Shown one piece after another: positions 26,304 to 35,872 of a DNA stretch of 64,000 nt. The position numbers were made by a program, and so were the translations under genes. Positions within the stretch are counted from its first letter, which is position 1. Each line of letters starts with the position of its first letter. The notes below the pieces were generated by a model. It was not told the DNA's origin, searched no databases, and saw nothing but the letters and a program-made list of their open reading frames with translations. This stretch comes from Candidatus Obscuribacter sp. (GTDB taxonomy: Bacteria; Cyanobacteriota; Vampirovibrionia; Obscuribacterales; Obscuribacteraceae): NCBI GenBank assembly GCA_016712465.1, contig JADJQZ010000001.1, positions 3,224,001 through 3,288,000 on the forward strand, written 5' to 3'.

Positions 26304-28274
26304 TTAAAACTTCTCTCCAAAACCTATAGTGAGGCGAGGGGTAGTGCGGCCCAGAATGGAACTGACAAGGGGCAAGCCGTAATCTATACGCACAAGTCCT
26401 ACCATAGGCATATTTACCCGCAAGCCAAGACCAACCGACGCTCCCATGTTGGAACGAGAAAGCAGGCTATTGGTAACGCCATTGCCCATAACCTGACCGA
26501 AGTCTGCAAAGGCAACCGCTTTGACATTCTTTTTGATGGTTTTAAAAACAGGGCTGCTGTCGGGCAAAGGCAGCTTGGCCCGCAGTTCAGCCGTAGCCAT
26601 GAGCATACCGGTACCGGTGCCCAGATCAGAGAAAGCGCGGTAACCGCGAACACCGTTCCAGCCACCCAGACGATACTGGGCGAACTGAGGCAGACCGCCC
26701 AGGGAACTGCCACCGGAGGCATTCAGGGCCAGGGTGACGTTCTTGCCGATGGGCTTATAGGTACTGGCCGACAGCCCGCCTTTCAGGAAGGCGGCTGAAA
26801 GTCCGGCGGAGGGACTGCCCGAAAGCTTGATGAAACTGCCGCGAGTGGGGTCGATGGCACTATCCCGGGTATCACGGGTAAGCGAGGGGTTAACAGTAAG
26901 AAAGGCACCGCCTTTAAGCTGATCGGCTCGATACCGACCGGCAATGGCTGCTGCCTGGGCATCAGAAGCGGCCAGTCCGGTGGCCAGAGCCCTGGTACTC
27001 ATCTGCCCTAAAATGCTCTGATTCTCAGCCACATTAGCCATATTGCGCAAAGTGGTGTTTTCGCCGATCAAACCCAGATTGCCGGACCAGTTGCCCTTGA
27101 GCGGTTTGCTGAAGACAACGCTGGCACCAAGGGTACGCTGCATGGCCTGGTCGATGAACATACTTCCCATGTTGCGTCCAAAGCCGGTGATGGCCATGGA
27201 AGTATTAGTGCCCTTCAGGTTGGGCTCGATAAAAGTGGCTTCCAGGTTATAGGTTTTCCCGGTAGGCATAAAACTGGTGCCGGCATTGTTGATGGAATTA
27301 CTCATGTTATTGAGAGTGCCGGAGCCCATCTGCGAACTGAGGCTGATGACCTGCCCCTTACCCCGGAAGTTGCCGTCGGAGAAACTGAGGGAGCCGAAAG
27401 GTCCGGCCACGGAGTCGACACCGCCGCCCATACCGACTGACGCGGTGCGCTTCTCGTCAACTTCCACTTTGAGAGTGTACTTCTCAGGATTGGCGGCAGA
27501 GGGAACCAGGGAGCGGCGTATGTCTTGGAAATAGCCGTTGCCGTAGAGTTTGCGCAGATCGGCGGTTAGTTGCTTCTCGTTGTAGACGGAACCGGGCTTG
27601 AGTTTGATGGCATTGCGAATGATAAAGTCTTTGGTTTTGCGGTTGCCGACAATCTCAATGGAATCCACCGAGCCTTCGGATATCTCCAGCTCTACGGAAC
27701 CGTCCGGGTCGTCCTTGACGCCGGTTACCTTGGCCAACACGAAACCACGATCGTGATAAGCCTGCTCGACTTTCTCGATAGCGGAAGAAAGTGCGTTGAT
27801 GTTCTGCGGCTTGCCGAGCTGATCGTTGAAGAGTTTGCTTATCTCTTCAGTAGAAACAGCTTCATTGCCGCGAATGGAAAACTGTGTAATGGGCGCGTTT
27901 TCTTGCACCCTGATTTTGAGCAGTACGCCGCTGCCTGTCAGCTCTGGATTAACCTCAAGGGCCCGGTCATCGAAATAGCCCATGCCGTTAATGGCCTTGA
28001 GATCTTCCATGACTTGCTCACGGTTGAATCTATCACCCTTGCGGGTCTTGACCACACCGGCAATATCTTCGGTGGGAATAAGTCGGTTGCCTTCAATGCG
28101 CACTTCATCGACGACATACTGGCTGGGATCGGCTTTGCCTTCCGCCTTCGGCTCGGCCACCATGCCTGCGTCTTGAGCCAGGGCCGCCTGACAGAAATAG
28201 AGCCCCGGCGTCTGCACCAGAAGTAGTGACAGTACCGCCAGTGGTAGCAATCGAGTTTTGGGAAGGAGGCTCAC
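26304..28274 (-). CDS. bamA: BamA/Omp85 outer-membrane assembly protein
   Basis: A protein of 656 residues with a signal peptide (residues 8-33). Three POTRA domains lie at about 55-125, 130-205 and 207-280 (VDEVRIEGNRLIPTEDI, ITQFSIRGNEAVSTEEI, VDSIEIVGNRKTKDFII), fewer than the five of E. coli BamA but like cyanobacterial Omp85. The C-terminal barrel contains the conserved VRGYRAF loop-6 motif and ends in an aromatic residue (FGEKF), the usual beta-signal. It inserts beta-barrel proteins in the outer membrane. The start is GTG. Confidence 0.92.
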   Translation of the reverse strand: MSLLPKTRLLPLAVLSLLLVQTPGLYFCQAALAQDAGMVAEPKAEGKADPSQYVVDEVRIEGNRLIPTEDIAGVVKTRKGDRFNREQVMEDLKAINGMGYFDDRALEVNPELTGSGVLLKIRVQENAPITQFSIRGNEAVSTEEISKLFNDQLGKPQNINALSSAIEKVEQAYHDRGFVLAKVTGVKDDPDGSVELEISEGSVDSIEIVGNRKTKDFIIRNAIKLKPGSVYNEKQLTADLRKLYGNGYFQDIRRSLVPSAANPEKYTLKVEVDEKRTASVGMGGGVDSVAGPFGSLSFSDGNFRGKGQVISLSSQMGSGTLNNMSNSINNAGTSFMPTGKTYNLEATFIEPNLKGTNTSMAITGFGRNMGSMFIDQAMQRTLGASVVFSKPLKGNWSGNLGLIGENTTLRNMANVAENQSILGQMSTRALATGLAASDAQAAAIAGRYRADQLKGGAFLTVNPSLTRDTRDSAIDPTRGSFIKLSGSPSAGLSAAFLKGGLSASTYKPIGKNVTLALNASGGSSLGGLPQFAQYRLGGWNGVRGYRAFSDLGTGTGMLMATAELRAKLPLPDSSPVFKTIKKNVKAVAFADFGQVMGNGVTNSLLSRSNMGASVGLGLRVNMPMVGLVRIDYGLPLVSSILGRTTPRLTIGFGEKF

Positions 28275-28399
28275 TTACTACTCACTTGGAAAATAGTCGC
28301 AACAGGCTAGCATTCTAACATGACGAAGGAGCATGCCAAGGTGTTTCTTGAAGGGATGCAACCTTAGCCCGAGTTAACCACTTGGCATGCGCGAAAGCA

Positions 28400-28432
28400 A
28401 ACCGCCGCTTCCAACAGAGGAAAGCGGCGGTT
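28400..28432 (-). terminator. Probable terminator after the aldehyde dehydrogenase gene
   Basis: An 11-bp GC-rich stem (28400-28410 with 28422-28432) followed on the reverse strand by TTTGCTTT. It lies about 50 bases beyond the dehydrogenase stop. Confidence 0.55.
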
Positions 28433-28484
28433 CTATTTCAAGAGACCAGCTTATGGAGCAGACCCAAAAGCCCGTCTATTTCGG

Positions 28485-29993
28485 CTACTCCTGATTTTCG
28501 AACCAACCCACCGGAATAGGATCGAGATTGATATTGACTTGCTTAATTTCGGTATAAGCCTCAAGACCAAAAGTGCCCAGTTCACGTCCCCAGCCGCTCT
28601 GCTTATAGCCGCCCCAGGGACATTCGGTGTAGGTATTGTGGTAGGCATTCACCCAGGTGATGCCTGCCTTCAATTGTTTTACGACCTTATGAGCGCGGGT
28701 GATGTCTTTAGTGAAAACAGCACCGGCCAGACCGTAATCGGAATCATTGGCCAGTTCAACAGCTTCTTCCTCGCTCTTGAACTTCTGCACCACAACGACC
28801 GGTCCGAAGATTTCCTCTTGCACAATGCGCATGCTTGGTTTGACGTTGGAAAAAATAGTGGGACTGATATAAAAGCCGTTGCCGTACTTATCGCCCTTGA
28901 GGCGCTCACCGCCGGTGATGAGTTTGGCGCCTTCTTTCTTGCCGATTTCGATGTACTCCAACACCCGCTTCATCTGGGGCTCGGAAACGAGCGGACCCAT
29001 CTCGGTATCTTCCTCAAGACCGGGACCAACTCTGATTTTCTTAGCCCGCTCAGCCATTTTGGCAACAAAGTCGTCATAGATAGACTCTTCCACAATCATG
29101 CGGGAACCAGCCGAGCAAACCTGACCGGAGTTGCAGTAGATAGCGAAGAGAGCGTAGTCAACGGCGGTATCCAGATCAAAGTCGGAGAAGACAATCATGG
29201 GCGACTTACCACCCAGTTCCAGAGTCACTTTTTTCAAATTAGAGAGAGCGGCCTGGGCGATTATCTTGCCGGTCTTGACACTACCGGTGAAGGCAATTTT
29301 ATCCACCAGCTTGGATTCGGCAATGGGCTGCCCGACTTTGGGACCGTCTCCCAATACGATGTTTACCACACCGTCCGGAAGATCAACTTCTTTAAGCAAC
29401 TCAGCCAGACGAATGGCCGTCAAAGGAGTGTACTCGGAGGGTTTGAGAACACAGGTATTACCGGCAGCCAGAGCGGGGGCAAGCTTCCAGGCCGCCATCA
29501 AAAGCGGGTAGTTCCAGGGTACGATTTGCCCGCACACGCCGATGGGCTCGCGCACTATAGACGTTACCGAAGGTGCCGGCACGTCAACGGTGGTGCCGGT
29601 GGGCTTGGTGATCAGACCGGCATAATAGCGGAAGCAGTTGGCCGTATCGGCGATATCGTACTGAGCTTCACGCAGCGGCTTGCCGCCGTTCAAAGTCTCC
29701 AACTCGGACAATTCTTCAGCGTTCTTGTCGATGATATCGGCAATCTTGAAAAGCATATTGGCCCGCTCAAGAGCGGACATACGGGGCCAGGGGCCTTTAT
29801 CGAAGGCGGTGCGTGCCGCTTTGATGGCCGCTTCTACCTGCTTGGGTCCGGCTTCCGCCACTTTGGTCAGGGGTTTGCCGTCGGCGGGATTGACGAGGGT
29901 GCGCTCGGAAGCGCCATCCACAAACTTACCGTCGATAAAAAGTTGCCATTTGCGATCCACCTTGACTTTGGGAGCCGTTAGGGTCTGAGCCAT
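28485..29993 (-). CDS. NAD(P)-dependent aldehyde dehydrogenase
   Basis: A protein of 502 residues, standard length. The motifs VPWNYPLLMAAWK, LELGGKSPMIVF (catalytic Glu) and CNSGQVCSAGSR (nucleophile Cys) are intact, as is the C-terminal EEIFGPVV signature. It oxidises an aldehyde to a carboxylate in the cytosol. Similarity of style is closest to betaine-aldehyde/retinal-type ALDH, but the substrate cannot be fixed from sequence. It is divergent from tmk and followed by a terminator, so it is probably monocistronic. Confidence 0.93.
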   Translation of the reverse strand: MAQTLTAPKVKVDRKWQLFIDGKFVDGASERTLVNPADGKPLTKVAEAGPKQVEAAIKAARTAFDKGPWPRMSALERANMLFKIADIIDKNAEELSELETLNGGKPLREAQYDIADTANCFRYYAGLITKPTGTTVDVPAPSVTSIVREPIGVCGQIVPWNYPLLMAAWKLAPALAAGNTCVLKPSEYTPLTAIRLAELLKEVDLPDGVVNIVLGDGPKVGQPIAESKLVDKIAFTGSVKTGKIIAQAALSNLKKVTLELGGKSPMIVFSDFDLDTAVDYALFAIYCNSGQVCSAGSRMIVEESIYDDFVAKMAERAKKIRVGPGLEEDTEMGPLVSEPQMKRVLEYIEIGKKEGAKLITGGERLKGDKYGNGFYISPTIFSNVKPSMRIVQEEIFGPVVVVQKFKSEEEAVELANDSDYGLAGAVFTKDITRAHKVVKQLKAGITWVNAYHNTYTECPWGGYKQSGWGRELGTFGLEAYTEIKQVNINLDPIPVGWFENQE

Positions 29994-30248
29994 GACAAGA
30001 ACCTCTCTTATTTTCTACTGGAATCTCAGTTGCTAGACAGTGATGGAAATTTTGGCTCTATCTATTAAATAAATAAATTCCGGCGATAAAACCGGCACAA
30101 GAATGCCCTGAAGCCGCTAAAGCAGGTCTTCCTGAGGCTTCTTAGAAAATTCCCAACAGTCAGGCAATCATAGCATTTATGCAACAATAATTTAGATTGC
30201 TCAAAGAATACGGCAGTCCAGAGAATGACTTAGCAAACACTCGGAACT

Positions 30249-30943
30249 ATGGCAACCTCAAAAGCAAGCACGGAAGCAACCAACAAGACAAGCGGCAGAG
30301 CCTACCCAGGTACTTTTCTCACCCTGGAAGGTCCGGAAGGGGCTGGCAAAACCACGCAAGTGAAGCTTCTTTCCAGCAAGTTGGAAGCCCTGGGCATACC
30401 CCATCTGATTACAAGAGATCCGGGCGGCACTCCCCTGGGCAAACAAATCAGACGCATCCTGCTGGCCCGGGTGGTTCCGTTTCACCCATGGCTGAACTCT
30501 TACTCTATCAAGCAGACCGGGCCCAGCACGTGCATGAGCTGATTATGCCGGCTTTGATGGAAGGCAAACTGGTGATTTGCGATCGTTATACCGATTCGAC
30601 TATTGCCTACCAGGGCTTTGGCCGCGGCATTGACATGAAGATCATCACTGAGCTGAATAATATTTCCACCCAGGGGCTGAAACCGGAGTTGACTATTCTC
30701 TTTGACCTGGAGAGCGAAAAAGGGCTCGGCAGGCTGCATCCAGGCGGTCACGACCGACTGGAGCGGGAAGCCATCGAATTCCACCACAAGGTGCGCAACG
30801 GCTACTTGAGTCTGGTGCAGGAAGAACCCAAGCGCTTCGCCGTTATCGACGCCACCAAGGCCCTATCGGCAGTACAGGAAGACCTGCGGCGCATTATTCT
30901 GGAACGGTTTTCAGACCGCTATCAACTGGCCAGCCTACTTTAG
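30249..30943 (+). CDS. tmk: Thymidylate kinase with a one-base frame break
   Basis: The N-terminal half (from ATG 30249) carries the P-loop LEGPEGAGKTTQ and DPGGTPLGKQIR; the C-terminal half, in another frame, carries SPMAELLLYQADRAQHV, the CDRYTDSTIAYQG signature and the LID region. Together they make a complete dTMP kinase of about 231 residues, but the frame changes between roughly 30462 and 30478, near a CCCGGG run, as if one base were missing. The enzyme makes dTDP from dTMP and is normally essential, so a sequencing error is more likely than loss. Both halves are otherwise well conserved. Confidence 0.8.
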
Positions 30944-30948
30944 ACTGT

Positions 30949-31680
30949 TTAGTTTTTCACCCTGGAAGCAATTTCATTGGCGAGATTATCTAGATCGCGC
31001 CTGATCTCATTTTCAACATCGGTATCAAGGACACCGCCCTGGGCTATGCGATAGCTGCGCTCTTTCTTTTGTATGTCGGTGGCCCGGCGCTTCAAGCTCT
31101 CATAGTCGTTATCGGAAAGCTTCTGGTCTTTGCGGGCATCGTCGAGGAACTTAAAGGTATCGGTAAACTGCACGGACACAGGTGGTTGCTTGGCTACAGG
31201 CGGTTCCTGGGAATTGGGGGCGATGAAAATGGTGTTCACATAACCAAGCCCCAGCCCACCGAAACCGTGGCTGTAGGGGTAATAGTAGCCGGACGGAGCT
31301 TTCCAGAGATTGCAGTTCATATTGCCAAGGCGAAAACTGAAATTGCCGCCGCCTATGGGCACAGGGGCATTAATATAGCCCGGCACGCCGTAGGGACAAT
31401 TGAACATGGGATTGACAGGGTATGGATAAGGATTGGAAATTCCACCCAGAGTTGCAGAGGGAATGTAACCGAGGCCGTTCTGCCCGGGATAGGGAGATGT
31501 GACCGGATTCATCAGACCCGGTGCATAGTTGGTACCAGGTGGTGCCACACCCAGGGGTAAGCTGGGCGCAGACGGCTGCCCGGTCTGCCATTGAGCCGGC
31601 GCCGGCGCCGGATTGAAGCTGAGAAGCCCGGCCAGCACTGTGGAGGCAAGGAGCCATGAATATTGACGTTGTTGGGTCAT
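30949..31680 (-). CDS. Secreted Pro/Gly/Tyr/Asn-rich protein, unknown
   Basis: About 243 residues from ATG 31680, preceded by GGAGG. A signal peptide (residues 8-30) is followed by a low-complexity region of Pro, Gly, Tyr and Asn with several short repeats of the type NPYPYPVNPM, then a charged helical C-terminus (FKFLDDARKDQKLSDNDYE). The composition suggests an extended surface or matrix protein. No family recognised. It converges with tmk. Confidence 0.55.
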   Translation of the reverse strand: MTQQRQYSWLLASTVLAGLLSFNPAPAPAQWQTGQPSAPSLPLGVAPPGTNYAPGLMNPVTSPYPGQNGLGYIPSATLGGISNPYPYPVNPMFNCPYGVPGYINAPVPIGGGNFSFRLGNMNCNLWKAPSGYYYPYSHGFGGLGLGYVNTIFIAPNSQEPPVAKQPPVSVQFTDTFKFLDDARKDQKLSDNDYESLKRRATDIQKKERSYRIAQGGVLDTDVENEIRRDLDNLANEIASRVKN

Positions 31681-31820
31681 AGCATTAGCCTCCATGAGGA
31701 ATCTTGCCGGTTATTTTGCAGGCTCTGTCGCCATTTTTTTAAGCTTATCTGCGTCTGCTACCGGCTATCTACAGTTTAGCTCAAGAACTTAGGAAGAGCT
31801 AAATGTTGAAATAATGCAGC

Positions 31821-32306
31821 CTAGCGACCCACCGGCACATTTTCAGTTTCAGACGGCTGGGCGGCAAGGGAAGTTTCCGCCTCCACAGGTTCACCGCTGC
31901 CTTGTTCTGCTGGTTTGACCGGACCGTCCTTCTTGACCGTCCACTGATAATTGGTCTCTTCGCCCAGCATATGTGCGGTAATGAGGCTCCAGAGACAGAT
32001 GTAGCCAAGCGAATTGATGTTATAGACACCAACGGGGGGCAAACTGTGACTGCTGATCAGGGTAACTACGCCGGGTACGGCACCGATGGAGCAGACCAGA
32101 CCAAGTTTGCGACCGACAACCAGAAACGGCCCGCTCAGCCTGTGCCGCATGGAGGCGAGGATAAGCCCGATTGTAAGCATGAACAGGGCAATAGCCAGGC
32201 CGTGCACAGCCAGATCGAAGATGATGTGACAGGAGATACTGTAGGCAGCGTTACCGACCTGCTGCAAGACTTCACTCAAGTTGAATTTATCGACACCGTT
32301 TTCCAT
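31821..32306 (-). CDS. Membrane protein, unknown
   Basis: A protein of 161 residues with about four hydrophobic segments between residues 20 and 118 and an acidic, Pro-rich soluble tail (KPAEQGSGEPVEAE). Two His residues lie in membrane-facing positions (SCHIIFDLAVHG), but no cofactor motif can be argued. Divergent or read-through context is unclear; it precedes the secreted gene on the same strand with 140 bases between. No family recognised. Confidence 0.5.
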   Translation of the reverse strand: MENGVDKFNLSEVLQQVGNAAYSISCHIIFDLAVHGLAIALFMLTIGLILASMRHRLSGPFLVVGRKLGLVCSIGAVPGVVTLISSHSLPPVGVYNINSLGYICLWSLITAHMLGEETNYQWTVKKDGPVKPAEQGSGEPVEAETSLAAQPSETENVPVGR

Positions 32307-32402
32307 ATTGAGCCTGCTCTATTTGATTCCCCTTTTCACTCCACCCACCGGCAATTGACTTAAATGCCGCTCACAAGTCTCACATCTCATGATCACTTGT
32401 CA

Positions 32403-33890
32403 TTACTGAGGTTGTACCGCGGTTTCCTTTAGAAGTTTGCCTAAATTCGTATAAGCTTCCGCGCAATTGGCATCGCACTCAATGGCTTTACGCCACTGGG
32501 CAAGCGCTTCCGCCTTGTTTCCCAGACGTAAAAGAGCAAGACCTAAATTATTATGAGCGTTTGCGTCATTGGGGGCATAGGTCAAACATTCCTTATAAGC
32601 CTCCACGGCCTGGTCGTATAGCCCCGATTGATAGAGAGCCACGCCCATATTGTAATGAGCTTCGGGATAATCAGGTTTGAGGCTGAGAGCCTGCCTCCAG
32701 ACATTTACGGCTTCGTCGTAGCGTTTCAGCTCATAAAGGGCTATGCCCAGATTGTTTCTCGCTTGCGGATAGGCGGGCTCCAGTTTGAGGGCTCGCTCCA
32801 GCACATAGACAGACTCAGGCAATTGCTTCATTTGCCAGAGCACCACCCCCAGACAGTTAAGGGCATCGGTGTCATCGGGCGATTTCTCCAGTAGTTCATT
32901 CAGTATCTGCCGGGCCTCCTCATAGCGCCCCATACCCTCGTAGCATTTGGCACATTTGAGCTTGACCGACTCTTTAAAATCATCCGAGGACTGACTACAA
33001 AGTTTGAGCGTGGTTTTGTATTCAAGAAGAGCCTGTTCAAAGCGGCGCACCAGGCGCAGGCAATCTCCCAATTCATAGTGCAAATCACCAAGCTGGGCTC
33101 TGGCAGCGGCATCTGACGGAAGCTTTACATCTGCATCGGGCTCCGTAGACTTGGCATCTTCACCATTAACCTGGTCGGAGGGCGCTGCTTTCTGCCATTT
33201 GGCACCGGCTTCCTGAATTGCCTCCTGATAGGCAGTCACCGCCCCCTCATTGTCGCCCTTGAGGGAAAGCACATGGGCCAGATTGCGGTGCGCATCGGAA
33301 AAATCCGGCTTCAGGCGCAAAGCCTTATAGAGTGAATCGAGAGCCTGATCATATTTACCAAGAGCAATCTGACTGGTGGCCAAATTGTTGTAGAGTTCCG
33401 GCTGATTGGGACTCTGGGCCAGGGTCTTCTCAAATTCCTGCAAAGCCGCTTCTTTGTTGCCCTGTAGCTTGAGACAAACGGCCAGATTATTGCGGGCGGA
33501 AACATTGGTTGGTTCTCGACGCACAACTTCTTTGTATTTGAGCACGGCCGACTCCAGTCGACCGGCGGCGGCATCGGCAGAGGCACTGATAAAGAGGTCG
33601 TGACTGCTCACGGTCTCTAAATTGAGGTCGGAACTGGAGCGAGCCGGCTGATCGGAAATGGGGGTAGTGAGGGCAAAACCACTGCTGTCATTTTGAGCGG
33701 TCGCCGACAGCGGCAAGAGAAAAGAGAGGGCAAGCAGAGACAAAGCAGCCAGGGAAGCCTGTTTCACTTTCAGAAATACATTATTGAGGCTTAAGCAGGA
33801 CCTTCGCCTCGGCAAATAGCTATGAATAGCGCCGTTGCCACGACCGCGCCGGTTGCCATCAAGACTCGCATACTGTTTTGTAAAAGCCAT
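32403..33890 (-). CDS. Exported TPR-repeat protein
   Basis: Up to 495 residues. After a basic start comes a hydrophobic export segment (ASLAALSLLALSFLLPLSATAQ), then about ten TPR motifs, with repeats such as NNLGIALYELKRYDEAVNVWRQAL in the second half. It is a protein-interaction scaffold, probably periplasmic. The start is unsure: ATG 33890 gives 41 residues before the signal segment, GTG 33767 gives a compact signal peptide; neither has a clear ribosome binding site. It is divergent from the small exported gene at 33.9 kb. Confidence 0.72.
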   Translation of the reverse strand: MAFTKQYASLDGNRRGRGNGAIHSYLPRRRSCLSLNNVFLKVKQASLAALSLLALSFLLPLSATAQNDSSGFALTTPISDQPARSSSDLNLETVSSHDLFISASADAAAGRLESAVLKYKEVVRREPTNVSARNNLAVCLKLQGNKEAALQEFEKTLAQSPNQPELYNNLATSQIALGKYDQALDSLYKALRLKPDFSDAHRNLAHVLSLKGDNEGAVTAYQEAIQEAGAKWQKAAPSDQVNGEDAKSTEPDADVKLPSDAAARAQLGDLHYELGDCLRLVRRFEQALLEYKTTLKLCSQSSDDFKESVKLKCAKCYEGMGRYEEARQILNELLEKSPDDTDALNCLGVVLWQMKQLPESVYVLERALKLEPAYPQARNNLGIALYELKRYDEAVNVWRQALSLKPDYPEAHYNMGVALYQSGLYDQAVEAYKECLTYAPNDANAHNNLGLALLRLGNKAEALAQWRKAIECDANCAEAYTNLGKLLKETAVQPQ

Positions 33891-33933
33891 GACGTATATA
33901 CTACTGCTTGAGGACCAGTGTGAGGGCGGAAAA

Positions 33934-34371
33934 TTGGCACAAATTACGATCAAAGTATCGACTCTGATCAAAGTTATTGGTACGACTTTTGCCTTTTCCT
34001 TTCTATTGGGTCTTCTGACGGCAAAAATGCCCCTGGCTGCAGCCCAGGAAACCTTCCTGGGACAGAAATTCACCAGGGAAGAGACAATGCTTCTAAACCT
34101 CTCTCACGGCAAAGGCTCTGCCGGCTTCTTCCTGCTTGAGTCTGAGCGCCTGCAAAAGGATATTACTCACAACCTGGAAAGGGCCATGAGCCAGCTTGAA
34201 CAGGTGGAGAAAGCCTATGCTCGCTCCAAAGGCAAACCCGACGACAAATACCTGGCCAGCACCCAGTTGAAACTGGTCAACGCCAGACAACGCAGTGAAG
34301 AACTGAGCGAACATATCTCGAATACTTTCAGAGATATGAAACGCACGGTCAAAGATGTTCTTCTAAGATAA
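33934..34371 (+). CDS. Small exported helical protein, unknown
   Basis: About 145 residues from the TTG at 33934, with GAGGGCGG upstream; an in-frame ATG at 33889 is an alternative. A hydrophobic segment (about residues 9-30) ending PLAAAQ is a signal peptide. The mature part is helical and charged (ERAMSQLEQVEKAYARS), perhaps a coiled coil. No family recognised. It ends just before the tRNA gene on the other strand. Confidence 0.5.
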   Translation: MAQITIKVSTLIKVIGTTFAFSFLLGLLTAKMPLAAAQETFLGQKFTREETMLLNLSHGKGSAGFFLLESERLQKDITHNLERAMSQLEQVEKAYARSKGKPDDKYLASTQLKLVNARQRSEELSEHISNTFRDMKRTVKDVLLR

Positions 34372-34389
34372 GAACCTAAGATAAGAATT

Positions 34390-34461
34390 TGGCTCCGACT
34401 GGATTCGAACCAGTAACCAGGCGATTATGAGTCGCACGCTCCACCATTGAGCTACGGAGCC
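34390..34461 (-). tRNA. tRNA-Met (CAT anticodon)
   Basis: The reverse strand folds into a full cloverleaf: seven-base acceptor stem, D arm GCTC/GAGC, anticodon loop CTCATAA with anticodon CAT, and T arm CTGGT-TCGAATC. The first anticodon-stem pair is a mismatch. The 3' CCA is not encoded. It resembles elongator tRNA-Met; a lysidine-modified tRNA-Ile(CAT) cannot be excluded. It lies 18 bases downstream of accC on the same strand. Confidence 0.9.
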
Positions 34462-34479
34462 CCACAGGCAAGCTCTATT

Positions 34480-35844
34480 CTACAACGTAATTTTGCTTCT
34501 TTCAGGGGTCATATGTTTTTCGATGAAGTCGGTGGTTACATCACCGGCCTGAAAAACCGGATGCGCCAGAACTTCCTGATGAAAAGGTATGGTTGTCTTA
34601 ATACCCGTCACGGCATACTCATCAAGAGCCCTTTGCATGCGTTGAATGGCTTCGTCGCGATCACGCCCCCAGGCTATCAACTTACTGACCAGAGAGTCGT
34701 AATAAGGCGGAATTACATAACCGGGATAGCAGTGGCTATCGATGCGCACTCCGGGACCGCCGGGAGCTATGTAAGCGTCTACCCGTCCCGGTGAAGGCAG
34801 GAAGTTGCGAGCCGGATCTTCGGCATTGATGCGGCATTCTATGGCATGACCATTGAAGGTGACATCTTCCTGCCGCAAGGAAAGTGGCTCGCCGGAGGCT
34901 ACTCGAATCTGCTCTTTGATCAAGTCAAAACCTGTAATCATCTCGGTAACAGGGTGTTCAACCTGGATCCTGGTGTTCATTTCCATGAAATAGAAATCTT
35001 GCCCGGCCAGAATAAACTCTACGGTACCGGCGCCTTCATAACCTATCTCTTTTGCCGCTGAAACGGCAGCCTCACCCATACGGGCTCTCAGCTCGGGAGT
35101 GAGGGCCGGGCTGGGGGATTCTTCAATCAACTTCTGGTGCCGTCTTTGCACCGAGCAATCGCGCTCGCCCAGATAGATGCAGTTGCCGAAGCTATCAGCC
35201 ATTACTTGAATTTCAACGTGCCGAATGGGGCGCAAGTATTTTTCGATATAAACGCCGCCGTCGCCGAAAGCAGCCGAAGCCTCGGAGCGAGCTGAGGCAA
35301 GTGCATTGGCCAACTGGCTTTCATCGGCAGCGATACGCATACCGCGACCGCCACCACCGGCGGTTGCCTTGATGATGACCGGATAACCAATCTCGGAAGC
35401 CAGGCGAATCGCCTCATCGTCATCGGTAATAAGACCGTGACTGCCCGGCACTACTGGCACGCCGGCTTTGCGCATGGATTCCCGGGCGGTAGACTTATCG
35501 CCCATGGAGTTAATGGCATGGGCACTGGGGCCGATGAATTTGATCTGGTGCACGGCACAGATTTCAGCGAAATTGGCTTTCTCGGAAAGGAAACCATAGC
35601 CGGGATGAATGGCATCAGCGCCGGTTACCACCGCCGTGGAAATGATGGCCGGTATATGCAGATAACTGCGAACGCTCTGGGGCGGTCCGATACAGTAGGC
35701 TTCATCGGCCAATTTGACGTGCAATGACTCGGAATCAGCCTGAGAATAAACAGCCACTGTCCTAATGTCGAGTTCGCGGCAAGCTCTGATCACCCGCAGG
35801 GCAATCTCGCCGCGATTGGCAATCAATACCTTTTCAATCTTCAT
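34480..35844 (-). CDS. accC: Acetyl-CoA carboxylase, biotin carboxylase subunit
   Basis: About 454 residues from ATG 35844 (MKIEKVLIANRGEIALRVI), the family's standard start and length. The ATP-grasp glycine loop (KATAGGGGRGMRI), the HIEVQ-type segment and the catalytic MNTRIQVEHPVTE motif are intact. It carboxylates biotin on BCCP with bicarbonate and ATP, the first half-reaction of malonyl-CoA synthesis. It lies 28 bases after accB, in the efp-accB-accC order usual in Cyanobacteria and Firmicutes. Confidence 0.95.
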   Translation of the reverse strand: MKIEKVLIANRGEIALRVIRACRELDIRTVAVYSQADSESLHVKLADEAYCIGPPQSVRSYLHIPAIISTAVVTGADAIHPGYGFLSEKANFAEICAVHQIKFIGPSAHAINSMGDKSTARESMRKAGVPVVPGSHGLITDDDEAIRLASEIGYPVIIKATAGGGGRGMRIAADESQLANALASARSEASAAFGDGGVYIEKYLRPIRHVEIQVMADSFGNCIYLGERDCSVQRRHQKLIEESPSPALTPELRARMGEAAVSAAKEIGYEGAGTVEFILAGQDFYFMEMNTRIQVEHPVTEMITGFDLIKEQIRVASGEPLSLRQEDVTFNGHAIECRINAEDPARNFLPSPGRVDAYIAPGGPGVRIDSHCYPGYVIPPYYDSLVSKLIAWGRDRDEAIQRMQRALDEYAVTGIKTTIPFHQEVLAHPVFQAGDVTTDFIEKHMTPERSKITL

Positions 35845-35872
35845 CCGGTAAGCCTTTGATTTAGCCTTGTTT

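Noticed and set aside
28539..29981. Long forward reading frame of 480 codons opposite the aldehyde dehydrogenase
   Set aside because: It is the antisense shadow of a strongly conserved gene; it has no ribosome binding site and no recognisable domain.
30455..30478. Programmed -1 frameshift in tmk
   Set aside because: The CCCGGGT heptamer is not in the zero-frame phase required, and tmk is not known for recoding; an error or deletion is simpler.
32628..33490. Repeat-like DNA similarity in the 32-34 kb gene
   Set aside because: The similarity is due to TPR protein repeats with diverged codons, not a DNA repeat array; no CRISPR spacing is seen anywhere.
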